Positions 17,048-26,515 of a DNA stretch of 64,000 nucleotides are shown here, piece after piece. The position numbers and the translations under genes are program-made. The notes beneath the pieces were generated by a model. It saw only the letters and a list, made by a program, of their open reading frames with translations. It did no database searches and had not been told where the DNA came from. Numbering within the stretch: position 1 is the stretch's first letter; each line of letters opens with the position of its first letter. Location: positions 1,488,001 through 1,552,000 of the forward strand of contig NZ_CP060696.1 of assembly GCF_014467055.1 (NCBI RefSeq), given 5' to 3'. This DNA comes from Caproicibacterium amylolyticum (GTDB lineage Bacteria > Bacillota > Clostridia > Oscillospirales > Acutalibacteraceae).

Positions 17048-18520
17048 TTAAGATTTTTGTGGAAGCTTTCCTTCTGCTGAAAGTATTTTGTGAATTACTT
17101 CACGCTCGTCAAAAGGATACTTCACTCCCTTAATCTCCTGATAATCTTCATGTCCCTTTCCTGCCAAAACAACTACATCGCCGTCTTGCGCGTTGTCCAT
17201 GCAGAACTGAATGGCCTCTCTGCGGTCTGGAATAACAACATATTTACCATCTGTTTTATGCAGACCGACTTCAATATCCGCAAGAATATCCATGACGTTC
17301 TCATCACGGGAATTATCTGCAGTAATTACAGACAGGTCAGCCAGTTTACCGCTCATTTCTCCCATTTCATAGCGGCGCAGCTTCGGGCGGTTTCCGCCTG
17401 CTCCAAACAAGCACACCAAACGGTGCGGATTGTATTCCCGCAGCGTAGTCAAAATATTCTCCATGCTGACAGCATTGTGTGCATAGTCAATAAGCAGTGT
17501 ATAATTTCCGGGTACATTTACAGGTTCTACTCGGCCTTTTACCTTAACGGTATCCAGCCCTTTCTGCACATCCGCTAAAGAAGCACCCAACTGCTGACAA
17601 ACTGCGGTAGCTCCCAATGCATTGTACACATTGAATTTACCGGAAATATCCACGCACACATGGCCCTGCATACTGCCGCACAGATCAAACTCCACTCCCA
17701 GATAGCCTGGACGGGAAATCAGGCGGTCATTTTCTGCGCGCAGCTGTGCGTCCATACTGAAACCATAGCTTATAAGACTGCAGATGTGCCCTTCCGTAAC
17801 TCCCTGCCAGTGTCCGTCATCTACGTTTACAACACCAAGGCGACACTTTTTAAACAGAAGTGCTTTGCAGGCAAGATATTCCTGCATATTCTTGTGTTCT
17901 GACCCGCCAATGTGATCTTCACTGAAATTTGTGAATAGTCCGATGTCAAATGTAAAACCATCCACACGGTGGTCGCGCAAACCTATAGAGCTGGCCTCCA
18001 GTACGCACGCGCGGCATCCGGCATCTACCATCATGCGCATGAACTTCTGTATATCATAAGATTCCGGTGTTGTATTATTGGTCTTAATCAGCTGTGTGCC
18101 AATTACCGTGCCAATCGTGCCGATAATTCCGGTTGGAATACCCGCAGCTTCCAAAATAGAATGAATCATATAAGTAGAAGTTGTTTTGCCCTTGGTACCA
18201 GTCACGCCAATAACTTTCAGTTTTTCCGCGGGATGGCCAAACCATGCCGCAGAAAGCAGTGCAAGTGCTTCACGTGTATCTTTTACACGAATCTCCGTAC
18301 AGGAAACCGTTTCTATCTCATGCTGTGTTACCACTGCGGCAGCACCACTCTGTGCAGCCTGTGCTGCAAATGCATGACTGTCGGTTTTGCTGCCGACAAG
18401 ACAAACAAACACACTGCCCGGTTTTACTTTTCGAGAGTCATAAACAATGCCGGTCACTTCAGCATTGCAATCGCCGGTAACTTGGCATGATATATCTTTC
18501 AGCAATTCTTTAATTGTCAT
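17048..18520 (-). CDS. murE: UDP-MurNAc-dipeptide ligase MurE, DAP type
   Basis: A 490-residue Mur ligase adding the third residue of the peptidoglycan stem peptide. Landmarks: GIVYDSRKVKPGSVFV, P-loop GVTGTKGKTTSTYM, ASSIGLRDHRVDG, FTNFSEDHIGGSE, LIDYAHNAVSMEN, and ITADNSRDE. The Arg in this last DNxR motif is the feature that selects meso-diaminopimelate over lysine. The ATG at 18520 has GAGGTG seven bases upstream; the longer open frame to 18574 overlaps the preceding gene. It follows a glycosyltransferase gene by 19 bases, so wall synthesis and glycosyltransferase genes form one transcription unit. Confidence 0.95.
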   Translation of the reverse strand: MTIKELLKDISCQVTGDCNAEVTGIVYDSRKVKPGSVFVCLVGSKTDSHAFAAQAAQSGAAAVVTQHEIETVSCTEIRVKDTREALALLSAAWFGHPAEKLKVIGVTGTKGKTTSTYMIHSILEAAGIPTGIIGTIGTVIGTQLIKTNNTTPESYDIQKFMRMMVDAGCRACVLEASSIGLRDHRVDGFTFDIGLFTNFSEDHIGGSEHKNMQEYLACKALLFKKCRLGVVNVDDGHWQGVTEGHICSLISYGFSMDAQLRAENDRLISRPGYLGVEFDLCGSMQGHVCVDISGKFNVYNALGATAVCQQLGASLADVQKGLDTVKVKGRVEPVNVPGNYTLLIDYAHNAVSMENILTTLREYNPHRLVCLFGAGGNRPKLRRYEMGEMSGKLADLSVITADNSRDENVMDILADIEVGLHKTDGKYVVIPDRREAIQFCMDNAQDGDVVVLAGKGHEDYQEIKGVKYPFDEREVIHKILSAEGKLPQKS

Positions 18521-18539
18521 ATTAAGCACCTCGTTTTCT

Positions 18540-19754
18540 TCATTCAGCCGGGGTTTCCTGCGTGGAAACACCATCTATCAGCGCATACAGTTTGAAAATC
18601 TCATCTTCATTGGAGTAGTCATGTGCCGCAAGCTCATTTTCCAACCTGTTCCGCAGAGCCGCATTTGTAAGCAGCCGTTCCAAACCGTCCGCGACTCCCT
18701 CCGACGTCATGGGAACAATCAAACCAGTTTTCCCATCTGTAATCTGGTCTCTCGCTGTAGAAAAATCTGTGAGCAGAATTGGTTTGCACAAAGCCATTGC
18801 TTCATCCACAGCAATGCTCTTTCCCTCAAAGCGGGACGGCTGCATATAAACATCGCTGATTTTTACAAATGGATACGGATTCCCCTGCTCCCCCAAGAAA
18901 ACGACATCATTCTGAATACCCAGTTCCTGAATTTGAGCCTGCAGTGCTTCCTTTTCCGGCCCAATACCGATAATGTACCAACGAAAATTCATTCCTTTTT
19001 TACGCAGCTGACTAACAGCGGGCAAAGCAATGTCCAACCCTTTTTGCTGGGAAAGGCGTGCAATCGTCAGCACGCGCATTCCTTGATAATGATCTGAGAC
19101 CGACGTCGGTTCTTCTGCCATTTTTCGCAAAAATTTCGGGGAAAGGATATTATACTGCACATGAAATTTTTCTGCGAACTGGGGAAAAGTTTTAACAAGT
19201 GCGTCTTTGCAGGATTCGGAAACGGTACAGACCGCATCCATCTTGGCAAAATACGGTTCATCAAACGTGCGGTCAAGCCCCATTGCGGTATAGTCACCAT
19301 GAATAAAGCCGATTTTTCGTTTTGCACTGACGTTATCCGCACAGTAATAGATTGGCTGTCCCTCCATAAAAGCAATCGCCGCGTCATATTGCTTTGGACT
19401 TTTACGCACAAATTTTCTTTCGACCTTCCACATTTTCACCAACCGCTCACCCATTGTTCCGCGCAGTCCGGCAAAAGTTACGCCGGCGCGGCAAAGAGCG
19501 GTCAGCGGATGGCCCTGCCGCAGCAATGTAGGCAGTGCCTGCCGGATATTGAGTTTATATTCCTTTGGAAACAATGGGGGCAGTAAATGAACCTGTTTCG
19601 GCACACGCGGCAAAAACAGGCCATCATTTGCAAAAAGCTGTAGGTCTACATCATATTTTTCGTAATCAAACAAAGACAGCAGCGTAACCAGACTTTTCTC
19701 GATTCCGCCACTGTGCAAGCTGTAATTCAGAAAAAGGACCTTCTTTTTTGACAT
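18540..19754 (-). CDS. Glycosyltransferase family 4
   Basis: A 404-residue GT-B glycosyltransferase. The N-terminal domain begins VLFLNYSLHSGGIEKSLVTL. The C-terminal nucleotide-sugar domain has RVLTIARLSQQKGLDIAL, VVFLGEQGNPYPFVKISDVY and PSRFEGKSIAVDEAMALCKP, the E-x7-E region of GT4. The SD AGGAGA precedes the ATG. The gene sits between a GT2 gene and murE in the same direction. The acceptor is unknown; an exported or wall-linked polysaccharide is a reasonable guess from the neighbours. Confidence 0.88.
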   Translation of the reverse strand: MSKKKVLFLNYSLHSGGIEKSLVTLLSLFDYEKYDVDLQLFANDGLFLPRVPKQVHLLPPLFPKEYKLNIRQALPTLLRQGHPLTALCRAGVTFAGLRGTMGERLVKMWKVERKFVRKSPKQYDAAIAFMEGQPIYYCADNVSAKRKIGFIHGDYTAMGLDRTFDEPYFAKMDAVCTVSESCKDALVKTFPQFAEKFHVQYNILSPKFLRKMAEEPTSVSDHYQGMRVLTIARLSQQKGLDIALPAVSQLRKKGMNFRWYIIGIGPEKEALQAQIQELGIQNDVVFLGEQGNPYPFVKISDVYMQPSRFEGKSIAVDEAMALCKPILLTDFSTARDQITDGKTGLIVPMTSEGVADGLERLLTNAALRNRLENELAAHDYSNEDEIFKLYALIDGVSTQETPAE

Positions 19755-19764
19755 TTATGGTCTC

Positions 19765-20829
19765 CTATTGGTTCTCAGCATTTTTGTGCAGGTGCTTGGC
19801 ATATTGGCTGTAAAAAAGATAAGCCAATCCAACGGAACCGGATTTGATGACCCAACGAATAATGCGGTCAGCGCGAGTGCCGTTCTGCAGATAATCGCTC
19901 TGCGCAGCACGCTGCAAAATTGGGTCGGCTAGAATCCCTCGGATTTCTTCTTTTTTTCCATCTCTATCTTTTAAATTGCCCTTGCTGAACACATTGACCA
20001 GTGCGCCGTGTCCGGCACTGCGCAAATACCATGCCAAATGGCGTGGCTCAAGGTCTGCATAAGCATGCTTTCCTTTTAAAAATTCCGCTATCATGGTAAA
20101 GCAACGGGAAAGTTTCTGTATTTTATCTGCCCGGTAGCGTGTACTCAGCGAATTTCCGTTGAAGCGGTAATGATAGACCGGTACATCCAAAAAGAGTGTT
20201 TTCTGTGAGTAAAAGTGTGCCTGAATACTGACTGGTAAATCCTCCAGCATGACTTCCTCTTCATTTGGATAAGTAAGAGCATGCTCCATAAACCATTCCC
20301 GGCGATACAAACGGCGCCATGCACTGCCTATCATTTCAACACTGCGCCACGGCGTGCCGACTGCGTCTGGCCCAGTCAATTCTTCCAGCATTTTACGGTT
20401 ATCTTCCGCGCAGTCGGATGGGCAGGCAATCGGCAGCCCACTGAAGCGGCTGATACCACCGGTTTCATTTTCCCGCACAAAGTCAAAAACTGTGAGGTCA
20501 GCACAGGCGGCAAGCGTCGGCTCCATAACTGCGGCCAGAGTATCTTTCCCAAGCCAGTCGTCTGCATCTACAAACAGCAGGTAATCTCCCTGTGCGCGCT
20601 GTGCACCGAAATTGCGGGTGTCACCAAGCCCTCCATGCGGTTTGTCATAAACCGTAACTCTCTGATCTCGGCGTTCCAGAGCATGCGCTGCCTCCAGCGA
20701 TTTATCCGGAGAAGCATCGTTTACCAGCAGCAGTTCGTAGTCCTGAAAAGGCTGTGCCAAAATGCTTTCCACACAGGTTTTCAGGTATTCCTCCGCATTA
20801 TACACGGGTACAATAATCGACAGCTTCAA
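19765..20829 (-). CDS. Glycosyltransferase family 2
   Basis: A 354-residue GT-A glycosyltransferase: LSIIVPVYNAEEYLKTCVES, ELLLVNDASPDKSLE, GLGDTRNFGAQRAQGDYLLF and the metal-binding VDADDW. I chose the TTG at 20829 because AAGGAG lies nine bases upstream; the ATG at 20847 would include that site in the coding sequence, and the family usually starts M-K-L-S-I-I-V. The last 35 residues contain a hydrophobic stretch (SGSVGLAYLFYSQYA). It is the first gene of the minus-strand unit leading to murE and murF. The substrate is unknown. Confidence 0.88.
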   Translation of the reverse strand: MKLSIIVPVYNAEEYLKTCVESILAQPFQDYELLLVNDASPDKSLEAAHALERRDQRVTVYDKPHGGLGDTRNFGAQRAQGDYLLFVDADDWLGKDTLAAVMEPTLAACADLTVFDFVRENETGGISRFSGLPIACPSDCAEDNRKMLEELTGPDAVGTPWRSVEMIGSAWRRLYRREWFMEHALTYPNEEEVMLEDLPVSIQAHFYSQKTLFLDVPVYHYRFNGNSLSTRYRADKIQKLSRCFTMIAEFLKGKHAYADLEPRHLAWYLRSAGHGALVNVFSKGNLKDRDGKKEEIRGILADPILQRAAQSDYLQNGTRADRIIRWVIKSGSVGLAYLFYSQYAKHLHKNAENQ

Positions 20830-20943
20830 AATCACAGGCTCCTTCATTTACGTTTTTCAGCAGCAGCTGTACAACGACAGCCTGCCAAACAAAAATTGGA
20901 AGTTTCTGCAGTTGAGCAGGCTGCAGATATTCCTGATTTGTTT

Positions 20944-20972
20944 ATTATACCATTCTGTGTACCTCAATACAA
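20944..20972 (-). promoter_or_regulatory. Promoter for the glycosyltransferase-murE unit
   Basis: A minus-strand TATAAT (20944-20949) is perfect; TTGTAT (20967-20972) lies 17 bases upstream as a weak -35. A plus-strand TATAAT at 21040-21045 may serve the divergent glycosyltransferase gene, but it lacks a clear -35. Confidence 0.55.
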
Positions 20973-21086
20973 CGAAAATTTACCAGACACCGAATGCGTT
21001 CCTTGTAAATTATCGGAAAGTATGCTATTCTGTATGCAGTATAATGTAATTTTTATGCTTTCAAATGCATAATAGGAGGTAAGCGG

Positions 21087-22340
21087 ATGAAGGACTGTCT
21101 GGTCATGCTGACTAAAGTATATCCGTTTGATAAAGGCGAGGAATTTATAGAAGACGAAATACCGGTACTGGCGCAGGCTTTCAGCCAGGTTATTGTAATT
21201 GCCACCAGCGCAGCAGACAATGCGGTAGCAACTCGAACTGTGCCGGGAAATGTAACAGTACACCGCATTGCCGCAAGCACGGTTCGCAAACAGATTCCCG
21301 CTGCCACTGCACGCCTTCTGTTTTCCCGCAGCCGGCACGGCTTTGTTGGAAATGATGAACGAAAAGCGGCACATATTTCTCCAAAGGCATGGGCTTTTCT
21401 TTTGTACTTCACTGCAAAAAGTGAACAGGTTTTTGAAGCTTGCCGTCGCATCCTGCTGCCCCACCATCTAGAGGAATGTGATGGTGTTACATTTTATGCT
21501 TATTGGTTTTATGATGTGGCGGTTGCTGCGAGCCAGCTAAAAAAATACTGTACCGCGAAATCCTGCAAAGCAGTTTGCCGTGCGCATGGCTATGATTTAT
21601 ACAAAGAACGGCAGTCCTGCAGTTATCTTCCTCTGCGCCCCTATCTGCTGAAAAATCTGGATGCTGTTTATCCATGCAGTCAGAACGGTACACAATACAT
21701 TTTAAAAAATTGGCCGGGATTTGAAAACAAGGTTCATACCGCTTATTTGGGTACACAGGATTACGGTTTAGGCCCTGTTCCACAGGACAAGCCATTTCAT
21801 ATTGTCAGCTGCTGCCACATTGTACCTCTCAAGCGTGTCGAACTGCTTGCACAGGCACTTGCGCTGCTTCAGGACAGTGGCCTTACCTTAAAGTGGACAC
21901 ATATCGGCGGCGGGGATGCGCTGGAATCTCTGCGTACTTATGCAGCAGAACGCCTTTCATTTATGCAAACAGATTTGCTCGGCGCACTGCCAAATGCAGA
22001 GCTGATGAAATTGTATCAGTCCACCGCTGTAAATGTGTTTGTCAATACCAGCAGCAGTGAAGGACTTCCGGTTTCTATTATGGAAGCCTCGTCTTTTGGT
22101 ATACCGACGATTGCAACAGATGTCGGCGGTAGCAGCGAACTTGTGCATACAAACGAAACTGGTTGGCTGCTGCCCGCCGACCTGACACCGGAAGCGTTGG
22201 CAAACGCAATTCGGAAAGCAGCAGCCCAGCCAGCTGACAAAGTTGATACCATGCGCAGTCAATGCCGGACACAGTGGGAAGTTCAGTTTGACGGAAAAAA
22301 GAATTTTGCAAAGTTTGCTGAAAGTATTCGGCCTTTCTAG
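21087..22340 (+). CDS. Glycosyltransferase family 4 (divergent)
   Basis: A 417-residue GT-B glycosyltransferase with SD TAGGAGGT before the ATG. It begins MLTKVYPFDKGEEFIEDEIP. The C-terminal half has HIVSCCHIVPLKRVELLAQA, THIGGGDALESLRTYA, VFVNTSSSEGLPVSIMEASS and IPTIATDVGGSSELV, all standard for GT4 glycogen synthase-like folds. It diverges from the GT2-GT4-murE unit across a 240-base gap, so three glycosyltransferases are clustered here. It may act in the same polysaccharide pathway (inferred from position only). Confidence 0.88.
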   Translation: MKDCLVMLTKVYPFDKGEEFIEDEIPVLAQAFSQVIVIATSAADNAVATRTVPGNVTVHRIAASTVRKQIPAATARLLFSRSRHGFVGNDERKAAHISPKAWAFLLYFTAKSEQVFEACRRILLPHHLEECDGVTFYAYWFYDVAVAASQLKKYCTAKSCKAVCRAHGYDLYKERQSCSYLPLRPYLLKNLDAVYPCSQNGTQYILKNWPGFENKVHTAYLGTQDYGLGPVPQDKPFHIVSCCHIVPLKRVELLAQALALLQDSGLTLKWTHIGGGDALESLRTYAAERLSFMQTDLLGALPNAELMKLYQSTAVNVFVNTSSSEGLPVSIMEASSFGIPTIATDVGGSSELVHTNETGWLLPADLTPEALANAIRKAAAQPADKVDTMRSQCRTQWEVQFDGKKNFAKFAESIRPF

Positions 22341-22441
22341 CAGTTCAGAAAAGGGACAGTCGTTAAAAGCGGCTATCCCTTTTCTTGTTTTCAGGTATTT
22401 TCTGAAAACACACAGCAAATACTACTTTACGGTGATGTAAA

Positions 22442-23119
22442 TTGACGATTTCATTTATTCGTACGCTGTTGCTATACATACTCATTATAGCAGCAGTACG
22501 GTTAATGGGAAAACGACAGATCAGCGAGCTGCAAACCAGCGAGTTAGTTGTAACCCTGCTAATTTCCAACATTGCGGCAATTCCTATGCAGGATAGCGGC
22601 CAGCCGCTGGTCAGCGGTGTTCTGCCTATTGCGGTGCTGATTGTCTGCGAACTTTTTGCTTCATGGTTTATGATGAAGAGCAGCAAATTCCGCAGGATGG
22701 TCTGCGGCAAACCAGTCATTATTATTTTGAACGGCATTGTGCAGCAGCAGGAAATGAAAAAGTTGCGTCTGACTACAGAAGATTTATTTGAAGAACTGCG
22801 GGAAAAAGACGTATTTTCACTAAAAGACGTTGCATATGCCATTGTGGAAACCAATGGGCGCATCAGCATCATCAAAAAGCCGGACCGGGAACAGCCAACC
22901 GCCGGTATGCTGGGGGTGGCTGTTCCAAACAGCGGAATTGAAGCCGTTGTGATAAGTGACGGCGTCATCAGCAACGCATCGCTCCAATTGTGCGGAAAAA
23001 GTCAAAAATGGCTGGAAGAAACCCTTCGGGACCAAAACATCAATGTTTCGGATATTTTTATAATGACTGCCAACACAAACGGAGATTATCAAATCATTCC
23101 AAGGGAGGCAACTGTATGA
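22442..23119 (+). CDS. DUF421/YetF-family membrane protein
   Basis: A 225-residue protein with about three N-terminal membrane helices (IRTLLLYILIIAAVRLMGKR, VVTLLISNIAAIPM, GVLPIAVLIVCELFASWFMM) and a cytoplasmic C-terminal domain typical of DUF421: GKPVIIILNGIVQQQEMKKL and LREKDVFSLKDVAYAIVETN. The start is TTG with a poor SD. The family is common in spore formers (YetF, YrbG types) and several members are tied to spore or envelope functions, but no biochemical role is settled. Its stop overlaps the start of the next gene (ATGA), and DUF421-DUF4363 pairs are common in Clostridia. Confidence 0.85.
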   Translation: MTISFIRTLLLYILIIAAVRLMGKRQISELQTSELVVTLLISNIAAIPMQDSGQPLVSGVLPIAVLIVCELFASWFMMKSSKFRRMVCGKPVIIILNGIVQQQEMKKLRLTTEDLFEELREKDVFSLKDVAYAIVETNGRISIIKKPDREQPTAGMLGVAVPNSGIEAVVISDGVISNASLQLCGKSQKWLEETLRDQNINVSDIFIMTANTNGDYQIIPREATV

Positions 23120-23496
23120 AACGAATGACAGCAGCATTCGTACTGTTGGCGGCTTCCATTGCACTCTGCATTAGCGGCAGCTGCGTAACAGAAAATTTGA
23201 CAAACCATTTGGCTTCGACACTTGGTGCTGCCAAGAACGCAGCTCAGAAAAATGACCGTGCAGCTGCCTACCAGTTAAGTGTGCAAGCCGGGCAGGATTG
23301 GGAAAACGCCCATCAGGTACTTTGCACTTTTCAGCCGCACAGCCGTTTGGAAACTGTAGATCAGACTTTGGCAATTCTCCCTGACCTTGCGAAGTGCGAA
23401 AGTTTAGAGCAATTTGCAGGTGAATGTGCTCGTGGGCAGATGCTGGCTCAAAACCTGCAGGAAGGCGAACTGCCGCTGATACAAAATATTCTGTAA
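23116..23496 (+). CDS. DUF4363-family small exported protein
   Basis: A 126-residue protein that starts MKRMTAAFVLLAASIALCIS, a signal peptide or membrane anchor, followed by a helical domain with LAAAKNAAQKND-like and DWENAHQVLCTFQPHSRLE segments. This matches the DUF4363 pattern seen next to DUF421 genes. The ATG at 23116 has AAGGGAGG upstream and overlaps the DUF421 stop codon, so the two are translationally coupled. The molecular role is unknown. Confidence 0.8.
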   Translation: MKRMTAAFVLLAASIALCISGSCVTENLTNHLASTLGAAKNAAQKNDRAAAYQLSVQAGQDWENAHQVLCTFQPHSRLETVDQTLAILPDLAKCESLEQFAGECARGQMLAQNLQEGELPLIQNIL

Positions 23497-23541
23497 AAAG
23501 CAAGCCACAGGGACAACAAACTTTTCCTTGCGGCTTGCTTT
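23497..23541. terminator. Bidirectional terminator, DUF4363 / nrdR
   Basis: AAAGCAAGCC (23497-23506) pairs with GGCTTGCTTT (23532-23541), with T-rich flanks on both strands. It is shared by the convergent DUF4363 and nrdR genes and overlaps both gene ends. Confidence 0.8.
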
Positions 23542-24016
23542 ATTTTTCAGAAGATGATTTCTGCCGTGCCTGAATAATTTCATTTAGCTCATCCATAAAT
23601 GTGTTAATGTCCTGAAACTGCCGATAAACGGACGCAAACCGAACATAAGCTACCTCGTCAATGTGCTTGAGCTTTTCCATAGCATATTCGCCAATTTTAG
23701 AGGACTCTACTTCCCTGTCCAGTGAGTTTTGCAGGCTGACTTCAATTTCGTCCACCAAATGTTCCAGCGTAACCAGCGACACCGGGCGCTTTTCGCAGGC
23801 ACGCAGCAGGCCGCGCAGCAACTTATCCCGGTCAAAAGCTTCTCGGGATTTATCTTTCTTAATTACAATGACCGGAACAGTTTCAATGACTTCATAAGTA
23901 GTAAAGCGCTTGCCACATTTCAGGCACTCGCGTCGGCGGCGAATGCGCTCTCCCTCGTCTGTTGGGCGCGAATCAATGACCTTGCTTTCCTCGTGGCCGC
24001 AAAAAGGACATTTCAT
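23540..24016 (-). CDS. nrdR: Transcriptional repressor NrdR
   Basis: A 158-residue regulator of ribonucleotide reductase genes. The N-terminal zinc ribbon has CPFCG and [12 protein letters not shown] with the conserved [20 protein letters not shown] between them. It is followed by an ATP-cone domain ([25 protein letters not shown]). NrdR senses ATP/dATP and binds NrdR boxes at nrd promoters. No ribonucleotide reductase gene is in the window. The length is standard for the family. Confidence 0.96.
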   Translation of the reverse strand: MKCPFCGHEESKVIDSRPTDEGERIRRRRECLKCGKRFTTYEVIETVPVIVIKKDKSREAFDRDKLLRGLLRACEKRPVSLVTLEHLVDEIEVSLQNSLDREVESSKIGEYAMEKLKHIDEVAYVRFASVYRQFQDINTFMDELNEIIQARQKSSSEK

Positions 24017-24072
24017 AATTTCACCTCAAAATCATTTTACACGAAAGATTTATATTCCTTACTATTTAATAA

Positions 24073-24918
24073 TTATATCATATTGAAAGGTTTGCCTGCA
24101 AACACTGGATTTATGGCAGTCAGTTTGTGAAACTGACGCTGAAAATGCTCCATTACCTGCTTTGCCTGCAGCAGTTCGGCAGGGTCATCAAAATTACCGC
24201 GGTACACCTCAATTATACAGTCACCTGAAAAATTCTGCTCTGCAAGCTGCTGCATAAGCCGTGCATAGTCCATTTCCCCACAGCCGGGCAGCAGGCAGGT
24301 CTTACCCGGTTTGTTATCGTTAATGTGGACGTGAACCAGCCGCTCCCCCATCGCAGTACAGGTTTCAAACGGACTGTGTCCCGCACGGACCGATTGCTTG
24401 ACATCCAGTACGAACGCACAGTCGTTATGCAGGTAAGCACGCATCCTGCGCAGGAAATTTGGTTCACTGCTTCGGAACTTATCAACGTTTTCCTGAGCAG
24501 TTGAAATGCCGAAAGCCCGCCCAGTTTCCAGCAGACGGTGATAGTGCTCGAAATAACCTTCTTCGGGCATATCACCCTGTTTCTCAATTCGCTGACCATG
24601 CAGCACCAGCAGCTTTGCACCCAATAAATCTGCTGCTTCAAAATAATGCTTGTAAAACTCCAGTGTATCTTCAAAGCGTCGCTCATAACCGGAAAACAGC
24701 AGCAGGCTCTCATAACCGGAAGTAAAGGGATGCACGCTTTTGACAGTCGCGTGGTACTCCTGTAGCATGTGTGCAAGACTTTTTACATAGCTAGGTTCTA
24801 GCTCACTAAATGTGTTGATGAAAAATTCAAAATGCCGAAAACCAAGTTTCAGCAGTTTGGCAAGACTCTTTTCGAGCAGTGCCGGGTAAAGGCACGCTGT
24901 GGAAATTCCGATTTTCAA
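24073..24918 (-). CDS. Sugar phosphate isomerase/epimerase-like TIM-barrel protein
   Basis: A 281-residue protein of the xylose isomerase-like/AP endonuclease 2 superfamily. It begins with a TTG (GGGGGTG upstream): KIGISTACLYPALLEKSL. Metal-ligand-like positions are seen in LLVLHGQRIE, ISTAQENVDKFR, CAFVLDVKQSV, HVHINDNKPGKT and CIIEVYRGNF. The family includes sugar epimerases, endonuclease IV and inosose dehydratases, so the substrate cannot be named. The gene stands between nrdR and the asparaginase gene on the same strand. Confidence 0.8.
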   Translation of the reverse strand: MKIGISTACLYPALLEKSLAKLLKLGFRHFEFFINTFSELEPSYVKSLAHMLQEYHATVKSVHPFTSGYESLLLFSGYERRFEDTLEFYKHYFEAADLLGAKLLVLHGQRIEKQGDMPEEGYFEHYHRLLETGRAFGISTAQENVDKFRSSEPNFLRRMRAYLHNDCAFVLDVKQSVRAGHSPFETCTAMGERLVHVHINDNKPGKTCLLPGCGEMDYARLMQQLAEQNFSGDCIIEVYRGNFDDPAELLQAKQVMEHFQRQFHKLTAINPVFAGKPFNMI

Positions 24919-24963
24919 ACGGACACCCCCTCATTTTTACCGGAGTTTTATAAAAGTAAAAAC

Positions 24964-25947
24964 TTAATTGACCCATAAAATATCGTGATTGACCGTGCAG
25001 TAAAACAGCTTCCGCACCTCTTTCGGCTCATGCGCCTGTGCTAGAACCCACATCAGCTTTGTTACTGTTGACTCCAGTGTCATATCATACGTTTCCAAAA
25101 GGCCAAAACGCTCTTTTGCCAGATGTCCCACCTGATAGACTGCCATGTCACTGCCCTCATGCGGTACTTGCGTGGCCACAACGATTACTTTTCCTATATG
25201 AGAAAGTTCCGCAAGTGCTTCATTGTAGATTTCCGGCACACCGCCCACGCCGTAGCTTTCTATAATCAGTCCATCACACAGCCGTCCCACCGCTAAAAAG
25301 GCTTCTGCCGGCAGGCCGGGTGTCAGCTTCAAAGCAGAAACATTGGTGTTAAGTGCTGCTGAAAATTTCACACCCTGTGACGATGCATCATGTATGTACC
25401 GCACAATGCGGTCATCTCGTATTACCGCCAGTTCCGGGAAATTGATACTGGAAAACGCATTGTAGCTTTTGGAACGGCTCTTTCGCGCTCTGGTGCCGGC
25501 AATTACCCGGCCGCCAAAAACAATGCATACCCCTGGCTCCCCCGCACTTGCCCAGCGCAGGCTGTCCATTAGATTTGTTTTGGCATCTGTTACATCCATA
25601 TCGATTGGTCTTTGCGAACCTGTGATAACGATTGGCTTATCCGGTTCCTGAATCAAATAGGACAGCGCCGCAGCAGTATACGCCATAGTGTCGGTTCCAT
25701 GACAAACGACAAAGCCGTCATATACTTCATAATGTTCCTGAATTATATGCGCAATCAGCAGCCAGTGCTGTGGCTGAATATTAGTGCTGTCAATGTTGAG
25801 TACCTGCAGCGTATCCGTCTTACAAAAATTTGCTGCTTCCGGTACATAGGAAAGCAGCACCTCCGGTGTCAGCTGCGGAACCAAACCGTCTTCAGTTTTA
25901 CGGGAAGCAATAGTACCTCCGGTTGCAATCAGCAGAATTTTTTTCAT
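24964..25947 (-). CDS. ansA: Type I L-asparaginase
   Basis: A 327-residue cytoplasmic asparaginase (no signal peptide) that hydrolyses asparagine to aspartate and ammonia. The first catalytic Thr is in LLIATGGTIASR, the second in VCHGTDTMAYTAAAL, followed by ITGSQRPIDMDVTDAKTNL with the catalytic Lys. The C-terminal EGSDMAVYQVG region fits the E. coli AnsA type. The SD AAAGG precedes the ATG. The length is standard (about 330). Confidence 0.93.
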   Translation of the reverse strand: MKKILLIATGGTIASRKTEDGLVPQLTPEVLLSYVPEAANFCKTDTLQVLNIDSTNIQPQHWLLIAHIIQEHYEVYDGFVVCHGTDTMAYTAAALSYLIQEPDKPIVITGSQRPIDMDVTDAKTNLMDSLRWASAGEPGVCIVFGGRVIAGTRARKSRSKSYNAFSSINFPELAVIRDDRIVRYIHDASSQGVKFSAALNTNVSALKLTPGLPAEAFLAVGRLCDGLIIESYGVGGVPEIYNEALAELSHIGKVIVVATQVPHEGSDMAVYQVGHLAKERFGLLETYDMTLESTVTKLMWVLAQAHEPKEVRKLFYCTVNHDILWVN

Positions 25948-26078
25948 ATGTTGCCTTTCAGCAGAATCAAATTTTTAGAATTACAAAAAACACTTTATAA
26001 GTATAACACAAAAAAGGCCGCTGCGTCCAGATTATACAGTTCTGCTTGGGGAACACTACGCCTATGGAGGCGAATAAC

Positions 26079-26513
26079 ATGCAGGGTGAAAATACCGATA
26101 TTTTAAATGAAGTCTACAAGGCAAGTACAATGGGAGCAGAAGCAGCGGAAATGCTGCTTCCAAAGGTGCACGATCAAAAAATACGCAGTCAAATCAGCAG
26201 CCAGCAGCAAAATTACGAAGCATCTGCGCACAAAGCGGCACAAATGCTTGAGGAAAAAGGTGACAAGCCCAAGGTTGCCACCCAGCCTATGCAAAAGGCT
26301 ATGCTTTGGGGCAGCATCCAGATGAATACACTAGCTAACAGCACCCCTGAACATCTTGCAGAAATGATGATTCAAGGAACTACGATGGGTATTATCGACA
26401 TTCAAAAGCGGCTGAATGAGCTGCCGCAGGCTGACAGTGACTCCCGCAAACTGGCGGAGGACTTTTTGAAAGGCGAACAGCAAAACATCGATGAACTTAA
26501 GAAACTCCTGTAA
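26079..26513 (+). CDS. Small helical protein of unknown function
   Basis: A 144-residue, mostly helical protein rich in Gln, Met and Ala: NEVYKASTMGAEAAEMLLPK, then KIRSQISSQQQNYEASAHKA, then a C-terminal EDFLKGEQQNIDELKKLL. The ATG at 26079 has GGAGG eight bases upstream. The pattern (two long amphipathic helix pairs, no membrane segment) is reminiscent of ferritin-like or DUF2383-like four-helix proteins, but the metal ligands are not clear, so no function is claimed. It is followed at once by the promoter of the ABC-F gene. Confidence 0.65.
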   Translation: MQGENTDILNEVYKASTMGAEAAEMLLPKVHDQKIRSQISSQQQNYEASAHKAAQMLEEKGDKPKVATQPMQKAMLWGSIQMNTLANSTPEHLAEMMIQGTTMGIIDIQKRLNELPQADSDSRKLAEDFLKGEQQNIDELKKLL

Positions 26514-26515
26514 AC

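Noticed and set aside
20281..21072. 263-codon plus-strand frame opposite the GT2 gene
   Set aside because: The composition is shadow-like, and it runs through the minus-strand promoter and the divergent intergenic region.
24073..24918. Endonuclease IV annotation for the TIM-barrel protein
   Set aside because: Only superfamily-level similarity is visible; the full set of endonuclease IV metal ligands was not confirmed.
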